DNA of 64,000 nt from Tribonema minus. Lineage: Eukaryota; Sar; Xanthophyceae; Tribonematales; Tribonemataceae. Positions 11,005 through 22,259 of the stretch are shown one piece after another. The stretch spans positions 62,001 to 126,000 of the forward strand of contig JAFCMP010000101.1 of NCBI GenBank assembly GCA_017506865.1. Direction: 5' to 3'. The position numbers and the translations under genes were made by a program. Below the pieces are notes generated by a model, which worked only from the letters and a program-made list of their open reading frames with translations, ran no database searches and had not been told where the DNA came from. Position 1 is the stretch's first letter. Every line of letters starts with the position of its first letter.

Positions 11005-11571
11005 ATGTCGCAGCATGACTCGCATTGTCCGTGGTGCTGCTCTGCTGACCAGCAATTGAAGATTATGCATGTTGAAGGCCTTGATGCTTGCTTGAGCATG
11101 CATTCATTTGTAAAGCTTGCAATGTCTGGCAGCGGCTCCGCTTGTTGTGCAAACCAACTGTCAACTGCCATTCACACGCTCAAACACTGCGAGCGCAAAG
11201 GGCTTATTGGCGTACATGAGGCGGGAGCAGCGATGAATGGAGAGGTGCCTGCTTTGCAGCAGTGCGATCGAGGTGAGCTTAAGCTTTCTAAAGCTAAACA
11301 TAGAAGTCTCACCAGCGTGCGTATGCAGAATGACATCACACGGCTGAATGCAATCAGTCGCTGCTGCATTCACCGCCATCCTGCACTCAGCAAGTATGCG
11401 CGTCTGGTCCGCAACCGTACGCTTCTAGCGAGCATACATGGCGTCATTGCAGTCTTCGGGTGTCCATGCCTTCGTGTGATGGGCATTGCAACGTTGACAG
11501 AAATGCTGCGTTGCTTTGAGCACCACACTGTGCAAATAGGCAATGAAGATGAGGCGCCACCGAGTGTGTAG
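11005..11571 (+). CDS. Unrecognised Cys/His-rich open reading frame
   Basis: A 188-residue frame runs from ATG at 11005 to TAG at 11571. Cys and His are frequent near the N-terminus (CPWCC, CCANQ), but no known zinc-binding pattern or conserved domain was recognised. It could equally be a chance frame or part of a decayed transposon. Confidence 0.2.
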   Translation: MSQHDSHCPWCCSADQQLKIMHVEGLDACLSMHSFVKLAMSGSGSACCANQLSTAIHTLKHCERKGLIGVHEAGAAMNGEVPALQQCDRGELKLSKAKHRSLTSVRMQNDITRLNAISRCCIHRHPALSKYARLVRNRTLLASIHGVIAVFGCPCLRVMGIATLTEMLRCFEHHTVQIGNEDEAPPSV

Positions 11572-11579
11572 TCGCCTTG

Positions 11580-13480
11580 CGGTTCACGCGAGCACGCGTA
11601 GAAAGCACGTCTCGCAGTTTTGAGGGTGCCTTTCAAATTACGCTTCATAGACACAGCGCTCTAGCAAAGTGTAGACGGCGAGGACGTTGGTGCGCATTGG
11701 GAACAGCGCTAAAGTTAGGGTTTAGGGTTTGCTTGGTGACCACGAGGTCCCCATGAGCGCGGTGGCTGTCACACAGTCGCGTACCACGTGCGCGTGTCCA
11801 TCGTGATGTGTGAGGCGCATTACATTTACCTTGTGAATACGTTTCAACAGAAGGTATAGTCTACGCGAACAACATATGCTCGTGGAAGCCCGAAAGCTGC
11901 AGGCGCCGATGCGGTTGAAATCCACGTCGTGTCAAGTGCTTGAAGTCATGGATGCACACATTGAAGCGAACGTTCAAAAGCGCCATGATGACATTGAAGT
12001 TTCTACGTTCAGATGCGTCACGACGCAACGTTCAGAAGCGCCATGATGCATGTCAATGCGCTCGCGGCACTCTGACTGCTTTGAGGGGATCATTTCACGC
12101 ATCGACTGAACTTGTATGGATGGCCTGGTCACTTCACACAATGCAAGGCTCACACATTGGTCCGCTCATCAGAGCTGCGCGTGCGCATTAACCACTGCAC
12201 TGATCGGCAGGCCTCCCAACTGCGGCCCCTTGCTTATTCGTCAAGCCTTCCAGCCCCCCCTTGATTATTCGTCAAGCCCTCCAGAGGCTTCCCCTTGTTT
12301 GGTCGTCAAGCCTTCCAACTGCCCCCCCCCCCGTGCTCACCGGGGGCGCTTTCAGAGGTTTCTTACAGTAGGACCTCAGAGCCGACAACACTCATGGCAT
12401 CTGTGCAGGCTTGCACACGAGGAGCACGCAGCACATCGCAAACGCCATCTGTGATATGGTGTCCATGCAAGCTCGAACACGAGAGGCATGCAATGCACCG
12501 CAGGCGCGGCTCAGGTATGCATGTATGTGCCCCCCGGCCGAGGAGTGTGAACGCCTATAGGATTAGGGTTAGGGTTAGAGTTAGGGCTAGGGTTAGCATT
12601 TTGAGTACCTTGGCAGTGTGCGGGGACGTGCAGCGTTCACTGAAAGTGCCTGCAGTCTAGAAGATCACTTAAGGAGGCCGTAGGCGCGCATGAGGGGGGG
12701 TGGGGGGGTCCCTTGCATGTACTTTCTGTTTCACTTCTCACTTAGGGCATGAAAGACATGTTCCTCACATTCCCATGTCCGCAGCACCTATTCATGCGCC
12801 CGTTGGTGCCCCGCCTTGCCTGCTCAGGGATCAAGCTACCAGCGCTGCTGCTGCCGTCGCCGCTGCCGATGCGCACATTTTACAAGGACCGGTCTACAGA
12901 AGCTTGCAGATATATACTTCCAAGGCATTGGCCATGTTGGGCAGCACGAATTCATGAAAACATCAGCAGGTGCAGGCTGAGAGTCGCGGGGGGGGGGGGT
13001 CACAACATACAGATTCGGCGCCTGCAAAATGCACAACCCAGTGCCTGGTGATTCAATGATTTTCTAAAGAAAACCACTCCATTTTTCTGGTGCGAAACTC
13101 TGTTCAGATACAGCTTGAAGTTTCAACTGTGAATGGTGCTTGTACTTGCCAATGCTGATGGGAGTCAGTATCGCCAAGATTGCCGGCCTACTACCAGTAG
13201 GAAACAGCTGCAGACAGTGGAATGTGCCCAACCCTCATCCAACTTCCCCTAAAAACTCCATGCTTTGAACAAACTTACTGACCAGAAGAGAAACATGAAA
13301 GATGCTTTGTGGAGACCTTCAGTTGCTGCTTGCACAAGCAAGACGGTAGATGGGACAATTGACAGCCACGTGTACACTCACAAATGAAATAACGTTGCAT
13401 AGCAAAAAGTCATGCAGCAAAAAGCATGCATCCGACCAAAACTGACCGCACCTCTGCTGAATAGGCTTTTGCACCGTCGT
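11580..13480. other. Gene-poor stretch
   Basis: No convincing coding exon was found. The stretch contains a TTAGGG-like array (12561-12597), homopolymer C and G runs, and short repeated TTCGTCAAGCC sequences around 12237-12310. Confidence 0.4.
12561..12597 (+). repeat. Degenerate interstitial TTAGGG array
   Basis: About six TTAGGG or near-match units (including TTAGAG and CTAGGG) in intergenic DNA. Confidence 0.9.
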
Positions 13481-14294
13481 GTACCATTTCATGCTCGGCC
13501 TGGTTGACTGCCACCATTTGGCCCGCAAATGCACGTTTCAATGGGCTGCTGAAGACTGCATTGCAGAATCATCAGCATCTTCATACAGGCAAAGTAACAC
13601 ACTGAAGACGGGCAGAATTGATCAATGCAGCTGTTCGTACATTTTATCGCAGCAGCGAGTCACCGGGCACGTTGCGACAGCGCTCTCAGTATGCACTGAT
13701 TTAGCCACGGAAAAACAACAGGCACAACATCTGCCCGCTGTAACTGTCGGCAGTTACACCTTCACATGTCGAGCGCTGCCCCGTGCGCACCGCACTGGCA
13801 CACACGTGCATACAGCAGCGCCGTTCTTAGACGTCAGTGCGCCGCTGCAGCGTCGCCGTGCGCGGCTGCAGCGTCGCCGTGCGCGGCGGCGGCGGCAGCG
13901 TACACGAGGCACTCCAGTGCCCTTGTTCCGCATGGCCTGCTACTGCAGGCGCCATTGTCGGCTATAGAGAAGCTGGAATTGCGATTCCGCCTCCACTGGA
14001 TGTCCTCGCATCGCTGAGCACTGCCCGCTCGTGCTGCTGCGGCCGAGCGCGCGCACGCGTCCACAGCCACGGTGCGCTGCGCTGCTGCTGCCGCGCGCTG
14101 CTGCTGCAGCGCTGCTGCTGAGCACTGCGCTCGAGCCTCCGCGCCGTGCACCACCAGCGCTTATTGCGCGATGGCTGCCTCGGCTGCCTCGCCGCGACCG
14201 CCTACGCTTCACGGCGGCCCCCACGACATCAACAGCCCCCCCGCTGCTCCAGCCTGCAACTTCAACTCTGACCTGAACTCTCTGTCGTCTCCTC

Positions 14295-14445
14295 CGCGGC
14301 AGCGCTCACAGGGGCAGGATGCCCCCCACGACATCGACCCCCCCGCTGCTCTGAAGGCCCATTCTCAACTCCAACCTGAACTAGGGCATAGCCTCCGCGG
14401 CAGCGCTCGCGGGGGCAGGAAGCGGCATCCCAGCAGCTCCTGGCC
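14295..14445 (-). repeat. Two copies of the PSMD9 coding end downstream of its stop
   Basis: The PSMD9 3' end (GGCTGCCACATCCTGCCCCT then TGAGCGCTG, about 14505-14545) is echoed at about 14302-14325 and 14400-14440 on the minus strand. The copies keep the GCGCTCACAGGGGCAGGA-like signature seen on the plus strand. The units alternate with CAACTTCAACTC-type filler. This is a second case of a terminal coding end being copied downstream. Confidence 0.65.
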
Positions 14446-14514
14446 CCTGCTGCTCCAAAGCTCCAACTTCAACTCCAACCTCAACAAGGCCGCAGCCCTC
14501 CGCGGCAGCAGCGC

Positions 14515-17512
14515 TCACAGGGGCAGGATGTGGCAGCCGAGCAGCCCCTGGCCCGCCCACGCGCGCGGCGTGAGGCGCAGCGCCAGGAGCTGAGCGCTGC
14601 CATCGCGCTGCACCCACAGCGTCAGCGGCGCGTTCACCGAGTCGCGCACGGCGCTCACGAGCGCCGACAGGCCGTTGTGGTTGGACGCGGTGACGCGCCC
14701 GAAGGCGACGAGGCGGTCGCCGGGGAGCAGCCCGCTGAGCGCTGCTGGCGACTCTGGGGCGACCTGGTGATTAACAGACCATTGTGGACATGGGTTAGGT
14801 CACTTGCTGTGGATGGCACGCTGCAAGTAACCGAGAGCAAGTAACTGAGAGATGCATAGGGTGTGTGCAGCGAGTAGAGGTGACGCGGCCGAAGGCGACG
14901 AGGCGGTCGCCAGGGAGCAGTCCGCTGAGCGCTGCTGGCGACTCTGGCGCTACCTGGCAGTTGAGATTGGTGTGAACATGGCAAGGGGTGAGCTAGGGAC
15001 TGTGGGCAGCGTGCTGCAGGTGTCTGAGGCAAGTACAAAACGCAGGGGTTGGCATTGCGAAGCGGCTGGAGGCGACGAGGCGATCGCCGGGGAGCAGTCT
15101 GCTGAGCGCTGCTGGAGACTCTGGTGCCACCTCCTGTCGGTTTGAGTAAAGGTGCAGATTGTAGGTAGCATGGGAGGGACGTTGAGTGGATGAATGCAAG
15201 CAAACGACTGAGCAAAAAGAAATGAGGTGTGATGTGGTTGGTGGCGGTGACGCGCCCAAAGGCGACGAGGCGGTCGCCGGGGCGCAGTCCGCTGAACGCT
15301 GCTGGGGACTCTGGCGCAACCTGTCAGTGGCACCGTGAATGGTATCGGATAGGGCGAGTTAGGGGTTGGGGGCAGCGTGCTGCAGGTACGCGAGGAGACA
15401 AGAAGTAACTGTTGGAGTTGGCGATCGCGAAGCAAGTGAAGGCGACGAGGCGGTCGCCGGGGCGAAGTCCGCTGAGCGCTGCTGGTGATTCTGAGGCGAC
15501 CTGTCAGTGGTCGGCATGGCAACGGGTGATCTAGAGATTGTACGCAGCGTGCTGCTGGCAACGGGTGATCTAGAGATTGTACGCAGCGTGCTGCAGGCAG
15601 TTGAGAGACAAGAACTTGGGGTTGGCAATCGCAAAGCGGCTGAAGGCGACAAGGGGTTCACCGGGGAGCAGTCCGCTGCAGTCCGCTGAGCGCTGCTGGT
15701 GACTCTGGGGCGACCTGTCGGTGGAACCGTGAGTGGTACTGGAGAGGGTGAGTTCGAGGTTGTGGGCAGCGTGCTGCAAGAAAAGGATATGCGTCATTGT
15801 TGCCCCGGGGAGCGGTCTGCTGCGCGCTGCTGGGGACTCTGGGGTATTCTGGCAGCAGATACCGTTGTGCGCATGGAGAAGCGGTTGGGCCACGTGATGG
15901 TGTACACAATATGAGAAAGACCTCCCTGGCAGTCCACGTGCGCGTACGGTAGCGAGCGGCACCGCAATGACCACCTTCCCCGCTGACTGTGGTGCACACT
16001 GAAACAAGTAACGCAAAGGAGAGTCAACTTCAACATCTGAAACACGTGGCAGCGCTCACCGTATTGACCCTGGCGAACGGCGCCGTCGTCGGCGCCAGCT
16101 GCTGAGCATCCGCCTCCCTGCCGCTCGCTGCCACAGGCGGCACCGCCGCTGCCGCCGCCGCCGCCGCAGCAGCAGCAGGTGCAGCAGCAGCAGCAGCAGC
16201 AGCGGCAGCAGCGCTCCGCTGGTCTGCAGTGCTCAGCACCGAGCGCGCATCAGCCGGCGCGGGGCCCGGCTCCGGGGCGACGCTCGCCTTGGAGAGCTCT
16301 ATCGCGTGCAGCGAGTGCAGCGCAGCCTCCAGCTGAGCCATGAGGGCCTTGTGATCAGTCTGTATGCACGCGAGCCGGTGGCGCTGGTGCCTGCGGTCGA
16401 GTCAGTAGAGTGAGTGAGTGAGTGAGTGAGTGAAGGGTGACTCCAGCTGAGCCATGATGGCCTTGTGATCGATCTGTGTGCACGCGAGCCTGCGGCATTG
16501 GTCGGGCGAGTCGAACGGGGTGAACGCGCGTTGGCACGGTAATGTTGGAACCGTGGCAAAGCGATACATACTGTCGTCGACCTCTTTGACGAAAGTCTTC
16601 CAAACCACATTGTTACACGTCATTCATGCATCTCTATGGGTCAGTGATGGGAACTTCAGCATTAGAGCAAGGCTCACCATGCGCAGTAAAAACAGTTGGG
16701 TTTGAACCATGGCAGTCACAGACTGCCGACATGGGAACAAGCATCAGCCACCACCACCCAGTATCTCCAATGTCAACCATGGAGGCTTGACAATCAGTAC
16801 GCCCTCATGTGTTGCTCCAGCGGAGAAGGCTCTTCTGCCTGCTCCCCTACATAGACAAAAGCATCAGTGCCATCCAGACCGAACAAGCAGGTCTAACGTT
16901 GATACCGATTTAACACGGTGTGAGAAGCTGCTTTTAGATCGTTGAGTTGAACGTAGGCATCCAAAATTAAAACACAAGCGCGAAAGAAGAATTCTTTGAC
17001 CATCAAACGGCATGGTAGTGAACCAGCCTTCCCTTGGGGCTCCCATCAACATCTGGTTGAACTCAAGAAGTCTCTGCTTGCGTCTGACAGCTGCGGTGTC
17101 AAGTCAAAACATGTGCTGTCCTCTCAAGGCCATCAATGATAGTGCGGCTAGCATAGAAGTACCTGCTAGAAGTGGGAAGGGAAGCCGACCACGGTCGGTA
17201 CGGCAACATGATTTCGAAATCCACAGAAGATCAGATCCACATTTTGCAAAACTGGACAAAACAAGGTACCAGCTTCAAGGCTTGCCTGATGGTAAATATA
17301 TCATAGCCCGCCAGAGGAAACCCTTCCCTGTCGACAAGAGCTCCTTTGATGCCTAATGCCGGCTCGCCATTAGGACCAGGAGCATTTAGTTGTGAAGTGA
17401 TCACTTCGGCTTCCAGCTCCAGCGCCTCGCGCTGTGTCTGCAGCCGCAGTACCGCGTCCTTGGCTGCAGTGAAGGCATCGCTGCCACCGTCTGTTGCGAC
17501 GTATGCCGACAT
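14515..17512 (-). CDS. PSMD9: 26S proteasome assembly chaperone PSMD9/Nas2, three exons
   Basis: Exons 17512-17286, 16390-16060 and 14763-14515 join in phase to 268 residues ending in TGA. The N-terminal helical domain has LQTQREALELEAEVITSQL, then GALVDREGFP and YDIFTIRHQRHRLACIQTDH, followed by KALMAQLEAALHSLHA, all typical of PSMD9. A long Ala/Pro linker in exon 2 precedes APFARVNT. The PDZ domain comes next (VAPESPAALSGLLPGDRLV), ending in WAGQGLLGCHILPL, the family's hallmark C-terminus. PSMD9/Nas2 binds base ATPase subunits during proteasome assembly. Intron 1 has a GC donor (ATCAG|GCAAG). Intron 2 contains six extra copies of the exon 3 start. The length exceeds the human protein (about 223) because of the Ala-rich linker. 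The gene is divergent from the SDR gene. Confidence 0.92.
14880..15870 (-). repeat. Six tandem acceptor/exon-start echoes of PSMD9 exon 3
   Basis: The working exon 3 begins at 14763. Copies of acceptor plus about 70 bp of exon start begin at 14953, ~15133, 15320, 15500, 15714 and 15848. Spacings are about 190, 180, 187, 180, 214 and 134 bp. Each includes a variant of SPAALSGLLPGDRLVAFG; several keep an open frame (for example SPAAFSGLRPGDRLVAFG). Most are preceded by a CAG acceptor. Intron filler between copies is also related, including AGTTGAGATTG/GGTGATCTAGAGATTG and GTGGGCAGCGTGCTGCAGG-type sequence. Position 15500-15600 also has a local 36-bp direct duplication. Confidence 0.92.
16395..16505 (-). 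repeat. Acceptor/exon-start echo of PSMD9 exon 2 with GAGT microsatellite
   Basis: The exon 2 start (true 16390) is copied about 99 bp upstream in gene direction, beginning near 16489 after GCCGCAG. It encodes LACTQIDHKAIMAQLE, very close to the true LACIQTDHKALMAQLE. A GAGT/ACTC microsatellite (about 16410-16432) separates the two. Confidence 0.85.
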
Positions 17513-17779
17513 GCTCCGCACTCTGTCGCAATCCGGTCAAGTTGAAGTGCAGCCAGCCAGTCGCTCGTTGAAGTGCGGAACGAAAATGACGGCATTCCGT
17601 ATGTGAGCCTGGCTGGCGATGCTTCGGCCTTCACCTCGTCCACATCGTGAATGCCATTGGCCCTTTCTTCAAAGCAAGGTTAGTACGAGCGCAAGGCTTG
17701 AGCACCTTGCGACCCTCTGTGCCCTTGAGGTCCCAAGGCCCTCGTTCACCTTTTGCTGGCGCTCTCTTGAACCGCAGGA
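17513..17779. promoter_or_regulatory. Short divergent region with possible 5' exon of the SDR gene
   Basis: PSMD9 and the first SDR gene start head to head, 267 bp apart. Inside it, ATG at 17651 opens MPLALSSKQ. It is followed by a GTTAGT donor near 17689 and an acceptor CAG ending at 17777, which would join in phase to the SDR start. This could be a short first coding exon or a 5'-UTR intron. No core promoter motif was identified. Confidence 0.35.
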
Positions 17780-18862
17780 ATGTCCTCTACATCTGAGTCA
17801 GCACCTGATGCCGCGAGCCTCGGGACCAGTCCTGCGCCTGTTCAGCCGCCAGCGACCGTGGCGGTCGCTGGCGCGACAGGGTGGCTCGGCGGGCACGTTG
17901 TGGCCGAGCTGCTGTCCCGCGGCTATTCGGTGCTCGTGCTAGCCCGTGCCTCTGCGGACGTCAGCAGCCTCATCGGCCCCCACGTAAGCGTGGCTCGTTG
18001 CGACGTCACAGACCCTGACTCTCTGACTACTGCGCTTGGCGGCAGTGGCGCCGCAGCAGTCATTTCGTGCGTCGGCATGCGCAGCCTGGCGGTACCAGAC
18101 GCGGACATCTTCCGCCTGCTGCGCAACGGCACAGCGAACCTCTACAAGGCTGCCTCCGACTGCGGCGCAGCGCGCTTCATCACCATTGCGGAGGGCATTC
18201 ACCGCACCGCCGACGGCACGGTGAACACGGAGTTCGTGCTCAATGCCGCGCGCGAAGCAGGGCTTGCGGATGCGCGCACACTGGCCGCTGAGCACGCCAC
18301 AGCAGCAGCCCCTGCCATAGTGGCCCTCGACATCTCTTTCTTCTTCAAGGACGCCGAGAAAATCTTCAACACGCTCGCCGCATCCCGTGACCCCAGGAAA
18401 ACCGTTGAGGCATCGCTCACCCTTATCTCCGGCGCCTGGGACGTCCGCATCAACCCAATCTCCGGCCGCGACATTGCCACGCGCTTCGCAGACTGCCTCA
18501 TCGACCCCATCCCAACCAGCGGCCGCGCTACGGTCGGCGGGCCTCAGACGTACACGTTTGCAGAGTTTGTCGATCTAGCGGGGGCAGCGCTCGGCATCAG
18601 CGTCCGTCACCGCTCGCTGCCGCGCCCCCTGGCCCGAGCGCTGCTACTGGTGGCGCGGCTCGGCGGCGCGCTCGGCTGGCGCAAGGCGCTGGCGGCGCAC
18701 AACATGCTGGCGTTTCTGCTGGTCCTCGCGATGGACCGATCGCCGGGGAGTCTGGTGGGGACTCCTGGGGGGCAGGACAAGGTGTCGGAGCTGTTCGCGA
18801 GGCTGGCTACTGAGCGCTGCCATGGCGACGGCGCCCCGGGCAGCAATGGCAGTGGCCGTTGA
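17780..18862 (+). CDS. Atypical SDR (NmrA-like) NAD(P)-binding oxidoreductase, copy 1
   Basis: The 360-residue frame starts at ATG right after an acceptor-like CAG and ends in TGA. Residues 27-37 read VAVAGATGWLG, the GxxGxxG dinucleotide-binding motif of extended or atypical short-chain dehydrogenases. It is followed by VLARAS (cofactor-specifying basic residue), an acidic DV pair and VISCVGM at strand 4. INPISGRDIATRFADCLID and the C-terminal hydrophobic helices (LARALLLVARLGGALG, MLAFLLVLAM) fit NmrA/DVR-like proteins that have lost the YxxxK catalytic pair. The substrate is unknown. The C-terminal helices could tether it to a membrane. The gene has a duplicate at 24082 that shares its 5' acceptor region and 3' flank. 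Confidence 0.85.
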   Translation: MSSTSESAPDAASLGTSPAPVQPPATVAVAGATGWLGGHVVAELLSRGYSVLVLARASADVSSLIGPHVSVARCDVTDPDSLTTALGGSGAAAVISCVGMRSLAVPDADIFRLLRNGTANLYKAASDCGAARFITIAEGIHRTADGTVNTEFVLNAAREAGLADARTLAAEHATAAAPAIVALDISFFFKDAEKIFNTLAASRDPRKTVEASLTLISGAWDVRINPISGRDIATRFADCLIDPIPTSGRATVGGPQTYTFAEFVDLAGAALGISVRHRSLPRPLARALLLVARLGGALGWRKALAAHNMLAFLLVLAMDRSPGSLVGTPGGQDKVSELFARLATERCHGDGAPGSNGSGR

Positions 18863-18869
18863 GTGAAGT

Positions 18870-20405
18870 GCTCACAGTGACGATAGGTTATGGGACAGGA
18901 TGTAAGGCGGTTATCAGTGTGGCGGCTAGTGTGTATGAGTTGCGATCGTGTTGCGTTCATGTATGATGCCCGTAGTGATTCAGGGCAGCGACGGCGGCGG
19001 CTGTCTGAAAGCGCTGCAGCCGCCAATGTGACAGCGCTCGCACATGAGGTATACGACACCATGTACAGCAACACAGGAAATGTACTACATATATGTATAG
19101 TATGGTGCCTTTGGGTCGGTAGTGCCGTGAGCATGAACTCGTGCACGTGCTATGTTGGACAGGTCAGGACCTGTTGTCATCTTGTAGTACCAGTACTACT
19201 GGTAGTAGCCGTAGGTCTTTTTCTGCCCGCTGGTGTCGCCTCCAGCGACCCAGAGATGAAGTGCTGAGTCACAGTGTTGAAGTGCCGAGTGATGATGTCC
19301 ATGTGCCAAATCACGTGTCGAAAGTCGCAAGACATCTCCCCTCCCCCCCAACACACGCCCGCCCCTTCATGCTGACTGCACCCAAGGACATGAAGGTTGC
19401 TCAGAGGCCATTGCAACGGCCGTCGTCATCACCGCAACAGCTGCATTACAGCGACAGTGCCTCGCAGTACAACACTTGTAAACAAAACAATTCTTCTGGC
19501 AGCTTGTGAGTGTCGCGTTTTGCTCTCATGTTTTGGCAACGACATGCTGCTTTGCGACACCACTATGACAGTGACGTGATGGTGCGCCTTGAACAACAGT
19601 TAAAGCACAAGTGCAAGACCATTCAGCTTGATGGCATTGATCCAGTGTCTGTTTTATGGCATCAAAGCCACATCAACTGCCAGCGGTGCTCTACTGCATC
19701 CCTGTAGCATGCTGGCGCATAGAGGCAACCATTGATTGTGAAAGCCCGAATTATCATGTGTGTACGCCGGGCTGATGTTGCTTGCACAAACTTGATTGAA
19801 CAATGCTTACTTGCAGGCAGCTCACATAACGTCTTAATGGTAGTAGACTAAATGCTGATATCGGCCATGTCCCCTGAGCTGTTGCCAAGTCAGATGTTAA
19901 TAATGACAGCTCACCATTTGCAAGGCTCTGAATTGGCGGAGTGTTTCAGTGTGAGCAGCTGCTCAGCTCTTCACTTTGCAGTTGGCAGCAACCGAGTATG
20001 GGACTTGTTGCATTACAAGTTTGTCATAAGCATGTACCAGGTATGATACACTTCTGTGCATGAATTACGGGGGTCAGGTCTTGGGTCAAGCTGCCCCACA
20101 GATCAGAGAACCACTGGCAGTTCTGCGTGCAATGCAGGAACTCTGACACAGACATTGCAATCACAATGAAGAACTTGACTTTGCAACACAGCCGTGCAAC
20201 ACAGCCAGAAAGGTCCAACACCCATTAAACATAATATTCACGGGAAGCAGCACGGAACAGCTGAACAGTTGTCTCGGTAACAAATCTGGTCGTCAGTGCG
20301 CCATCGAGCAACCAATTTCAACTTCACTTCAAGTTGCTGCCGATGGAACCAAGCAATGACATCGCATGCAAATGCAAATGTAACGCAGATCATGTGCTCC
20401 TTGAA
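18870..20405. other. Gene-poor stretch between SDR copy 1 and the TIR element
   Basis: The first ~120 bp are homologous to sequence downstream of SDR copy 2 (shared GTGGCGGCTAG...TGTGAGTTGC and GCCCGTAGTGAT), marking the end of the segmental duplication. The rest has no recognisable coding exon. Confidence 0.5.
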
Positions 20406-20425
20406 TCAAGGAGCACATTGCGTAT
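20399..20425. repeat. Palindrome at the left end of TIR element copy 1
   Basis: TGTGCTCCTTGA and TCAAGGAGCACA form a perfect 12-bp inverted repeat around one base (20394-20418). It replaces the expected AGGGTTGGCAC terminus of the element, so this end has been rearranged or has healed as a fold-back. Confidence 0.85.
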
Positions 20426-21133
20426 ATTTGGATTTTGCATACCCGCATATATACGTATTTTTGGCGTACAATACGTATATACTGCGTATATTAGCGTATC
20501 TGACAAAGCCAAATCTCGCTACGACGACTTGTCGTCTTTAGATTTCTCTGAAACCAGGTGCATTCGAACGGGCTCAGGGTGCTGATTACAGACATGCAGA
20601 CACTAGAAATAATTGCCTTCATAAAGTGTCATCAGAGCAACACTTGAAGTGTGGGATTTTCTTGAAGTTGGCCGAAATGCCAAAAGAAGCTTGGTTACGG
20701 CCTGAGTGCGCCGACCGCATGGTGCCGCTGAAAAGCTGCGCCTCGTCAGAGGGCAGCGTGTCTGTCAGCATGTGCAGCGACTCCCTTCCCATCGTCCTCT
20801 TCCACATCACCGACAGAACAAGCCGTGAAGGCTCATGCAGGCTCTGCTGGCCAGGTGCGAAGCTGCCTGAGCCACTGAATTGCCAAGTTCAGGCTGTGCA
20901 GGCGCCTTCTGTGGCTTGAGACCACCGCTCAGCCCTGCCTTTCCGCTTCTGGCCCCCAGATAGCCCTAGCCACCTTACCCTTGGCATGCGCTGGGCCACG
21001 GGCAGCGCTCGTGAGCACCACAGCGGTGCAAAAGCGTATACGCGAATATACGCCCCGTTTCGGCGTCTACGCGTACATATACGCGTATGTACCAATATAC
21101 CGTATATATACTATCTACGCACGTGCCAACCCT
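20412..21133 (+). mobile_element. Terminal-inverted-repeat element, copy 1 (left end altered)
   Basis: The segment is nearly identical to the reverse complement of 25739-26466. The right end is intact (GTGCCAACCCT followed by A); the left end has lost the outer AGGGTTG. Both subterminal regions are rich in CGTATA/TATACG words. The middle carries a 97-codon frame (20626-20919) with no recognised domain; no transposase is visible. The size and structure fit a non-autonomous DNA transposon (MITE-like). A TGA at 20917 shortens the frame relative to copy 2. Confidence 0.8.
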
Positions 21134-21134
21134 A

Positions 21135-22255
21135 TCCTTGATGAAGCAACTCGGCGGTGTGATTGCCGCCAACAGTGCATACACAGATCAGTAGAGATGA
21201 CGCTCCAGTGATAGTGTTGCGCGAAGGCCAGTTGAGGCGATGGTTGGTTGCACCTATGTGAATGCTGAAGAATCAGGAAGCTGCATGTCTCAAATAATGA
21301 CCCACCAATGATGCTGGCTGCTTAACGCCATTTGGTCTTGCACAGTGCTGCGTACTACATGCCACTCACCTGCAATACAGCAAGTAAGACTGTTGGTGCG
21401 CCCGGTATGACAATGCGATGATTGATGAAGTTTGTGGATGCTGCTAATACGTGCACAAATAAGCAAACTGCAATAGCAGAATGTGTAGCAGCATGCTGCA
21501 CCACATTATGAGGCATGCGAGAAGCATTGTTAGGCATATGCGAGAAGTGTGCGCAGGCAACATTACAAGGCAGACTCCGAACGGGAACACTGAAGTGTCA
21601 TCGTATGTTTCATCATGTAGGAATGTGTCTATTATTGTCCTAAAACACTGTCGCAACCTACGCCGTGAATATGACTTTTGCAAGTGCCTGCGACAGTCTG
21701 TCGTGCGCTCCACCGGGTCACATGCACGGCTAGCGCTTCCTCTTGATGATCCACTTCAATACCTTAACTGACCACCAGGCTGAAGCCAAGAAGCCGTGCA
21801 CGATTATACTCCAGTAACCTTACTCAAGTCTTACAGAAGTGACCACGGTGGAAGTACTGTACATTGCGTGCGTGCACCCGCACCAACACTGGAATCATTC
21901 AGTCAAGGATGCATGGCCAGAAACAGGGGAGATTCTGAGGCTGCCAGTCCTCCAGGCTCCGTCACCCCGCATTCTTCTGCTCCAGGAGTTTCAGTGACAT
22001 GTTTGCTATGCAGGCGTGCCAGGTGTGTTCTCTGATGTGCAAGGAGCGCGAACGTGCTGGGTTGCCTGTCTTGGCCATGCTTGGGTCTGGTGAACTGTTG
22101 AAGTAGGATCTTACGGATACAGTGGCGGACTGGTTCCCCATGAGGATGAAACTAACCTGTCTTCTCGGAGTCTGTCTGGAGATTTGGACTATTACACACT
22201 GACTTGAAGCTACGCTGATCTTACGAGACTCCGGTTCTGTTTACACAATTGTTTC
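21135..22255. other. Gene-poor stretch
   Basis: No supported exon on either strand; composition is mixed with no array or element recognised. Confidence 0.4.
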
Positions 22256-22259
22256 AACG

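Noticed and set aside
13479..14600. Several overlapping Ala/Arg/Cys-rich frames
   Set aside because: They are produced by GCTGC/GCGC low-complexity DNA and by copies of the PSMD9 3' end; no frame shows domain-like sequence.
14880..15870. CRISPR-like array, because of regular ~185 bp spacing
   Set aside because: The repeated units are about 70 bp of PSMD9 coding sequence plus related intron filler, the 'spacers' are also similar to each other, and the context is eukaryotic.
16405..16435. Functional PSMD9 start at MAQLEAALHSL (near 16341)
   Set aside because: The helix continues upstream in phase (LACIQTDHKALMAQLE) into exon 1, which carries the rest of the conserved N-terminal domain.
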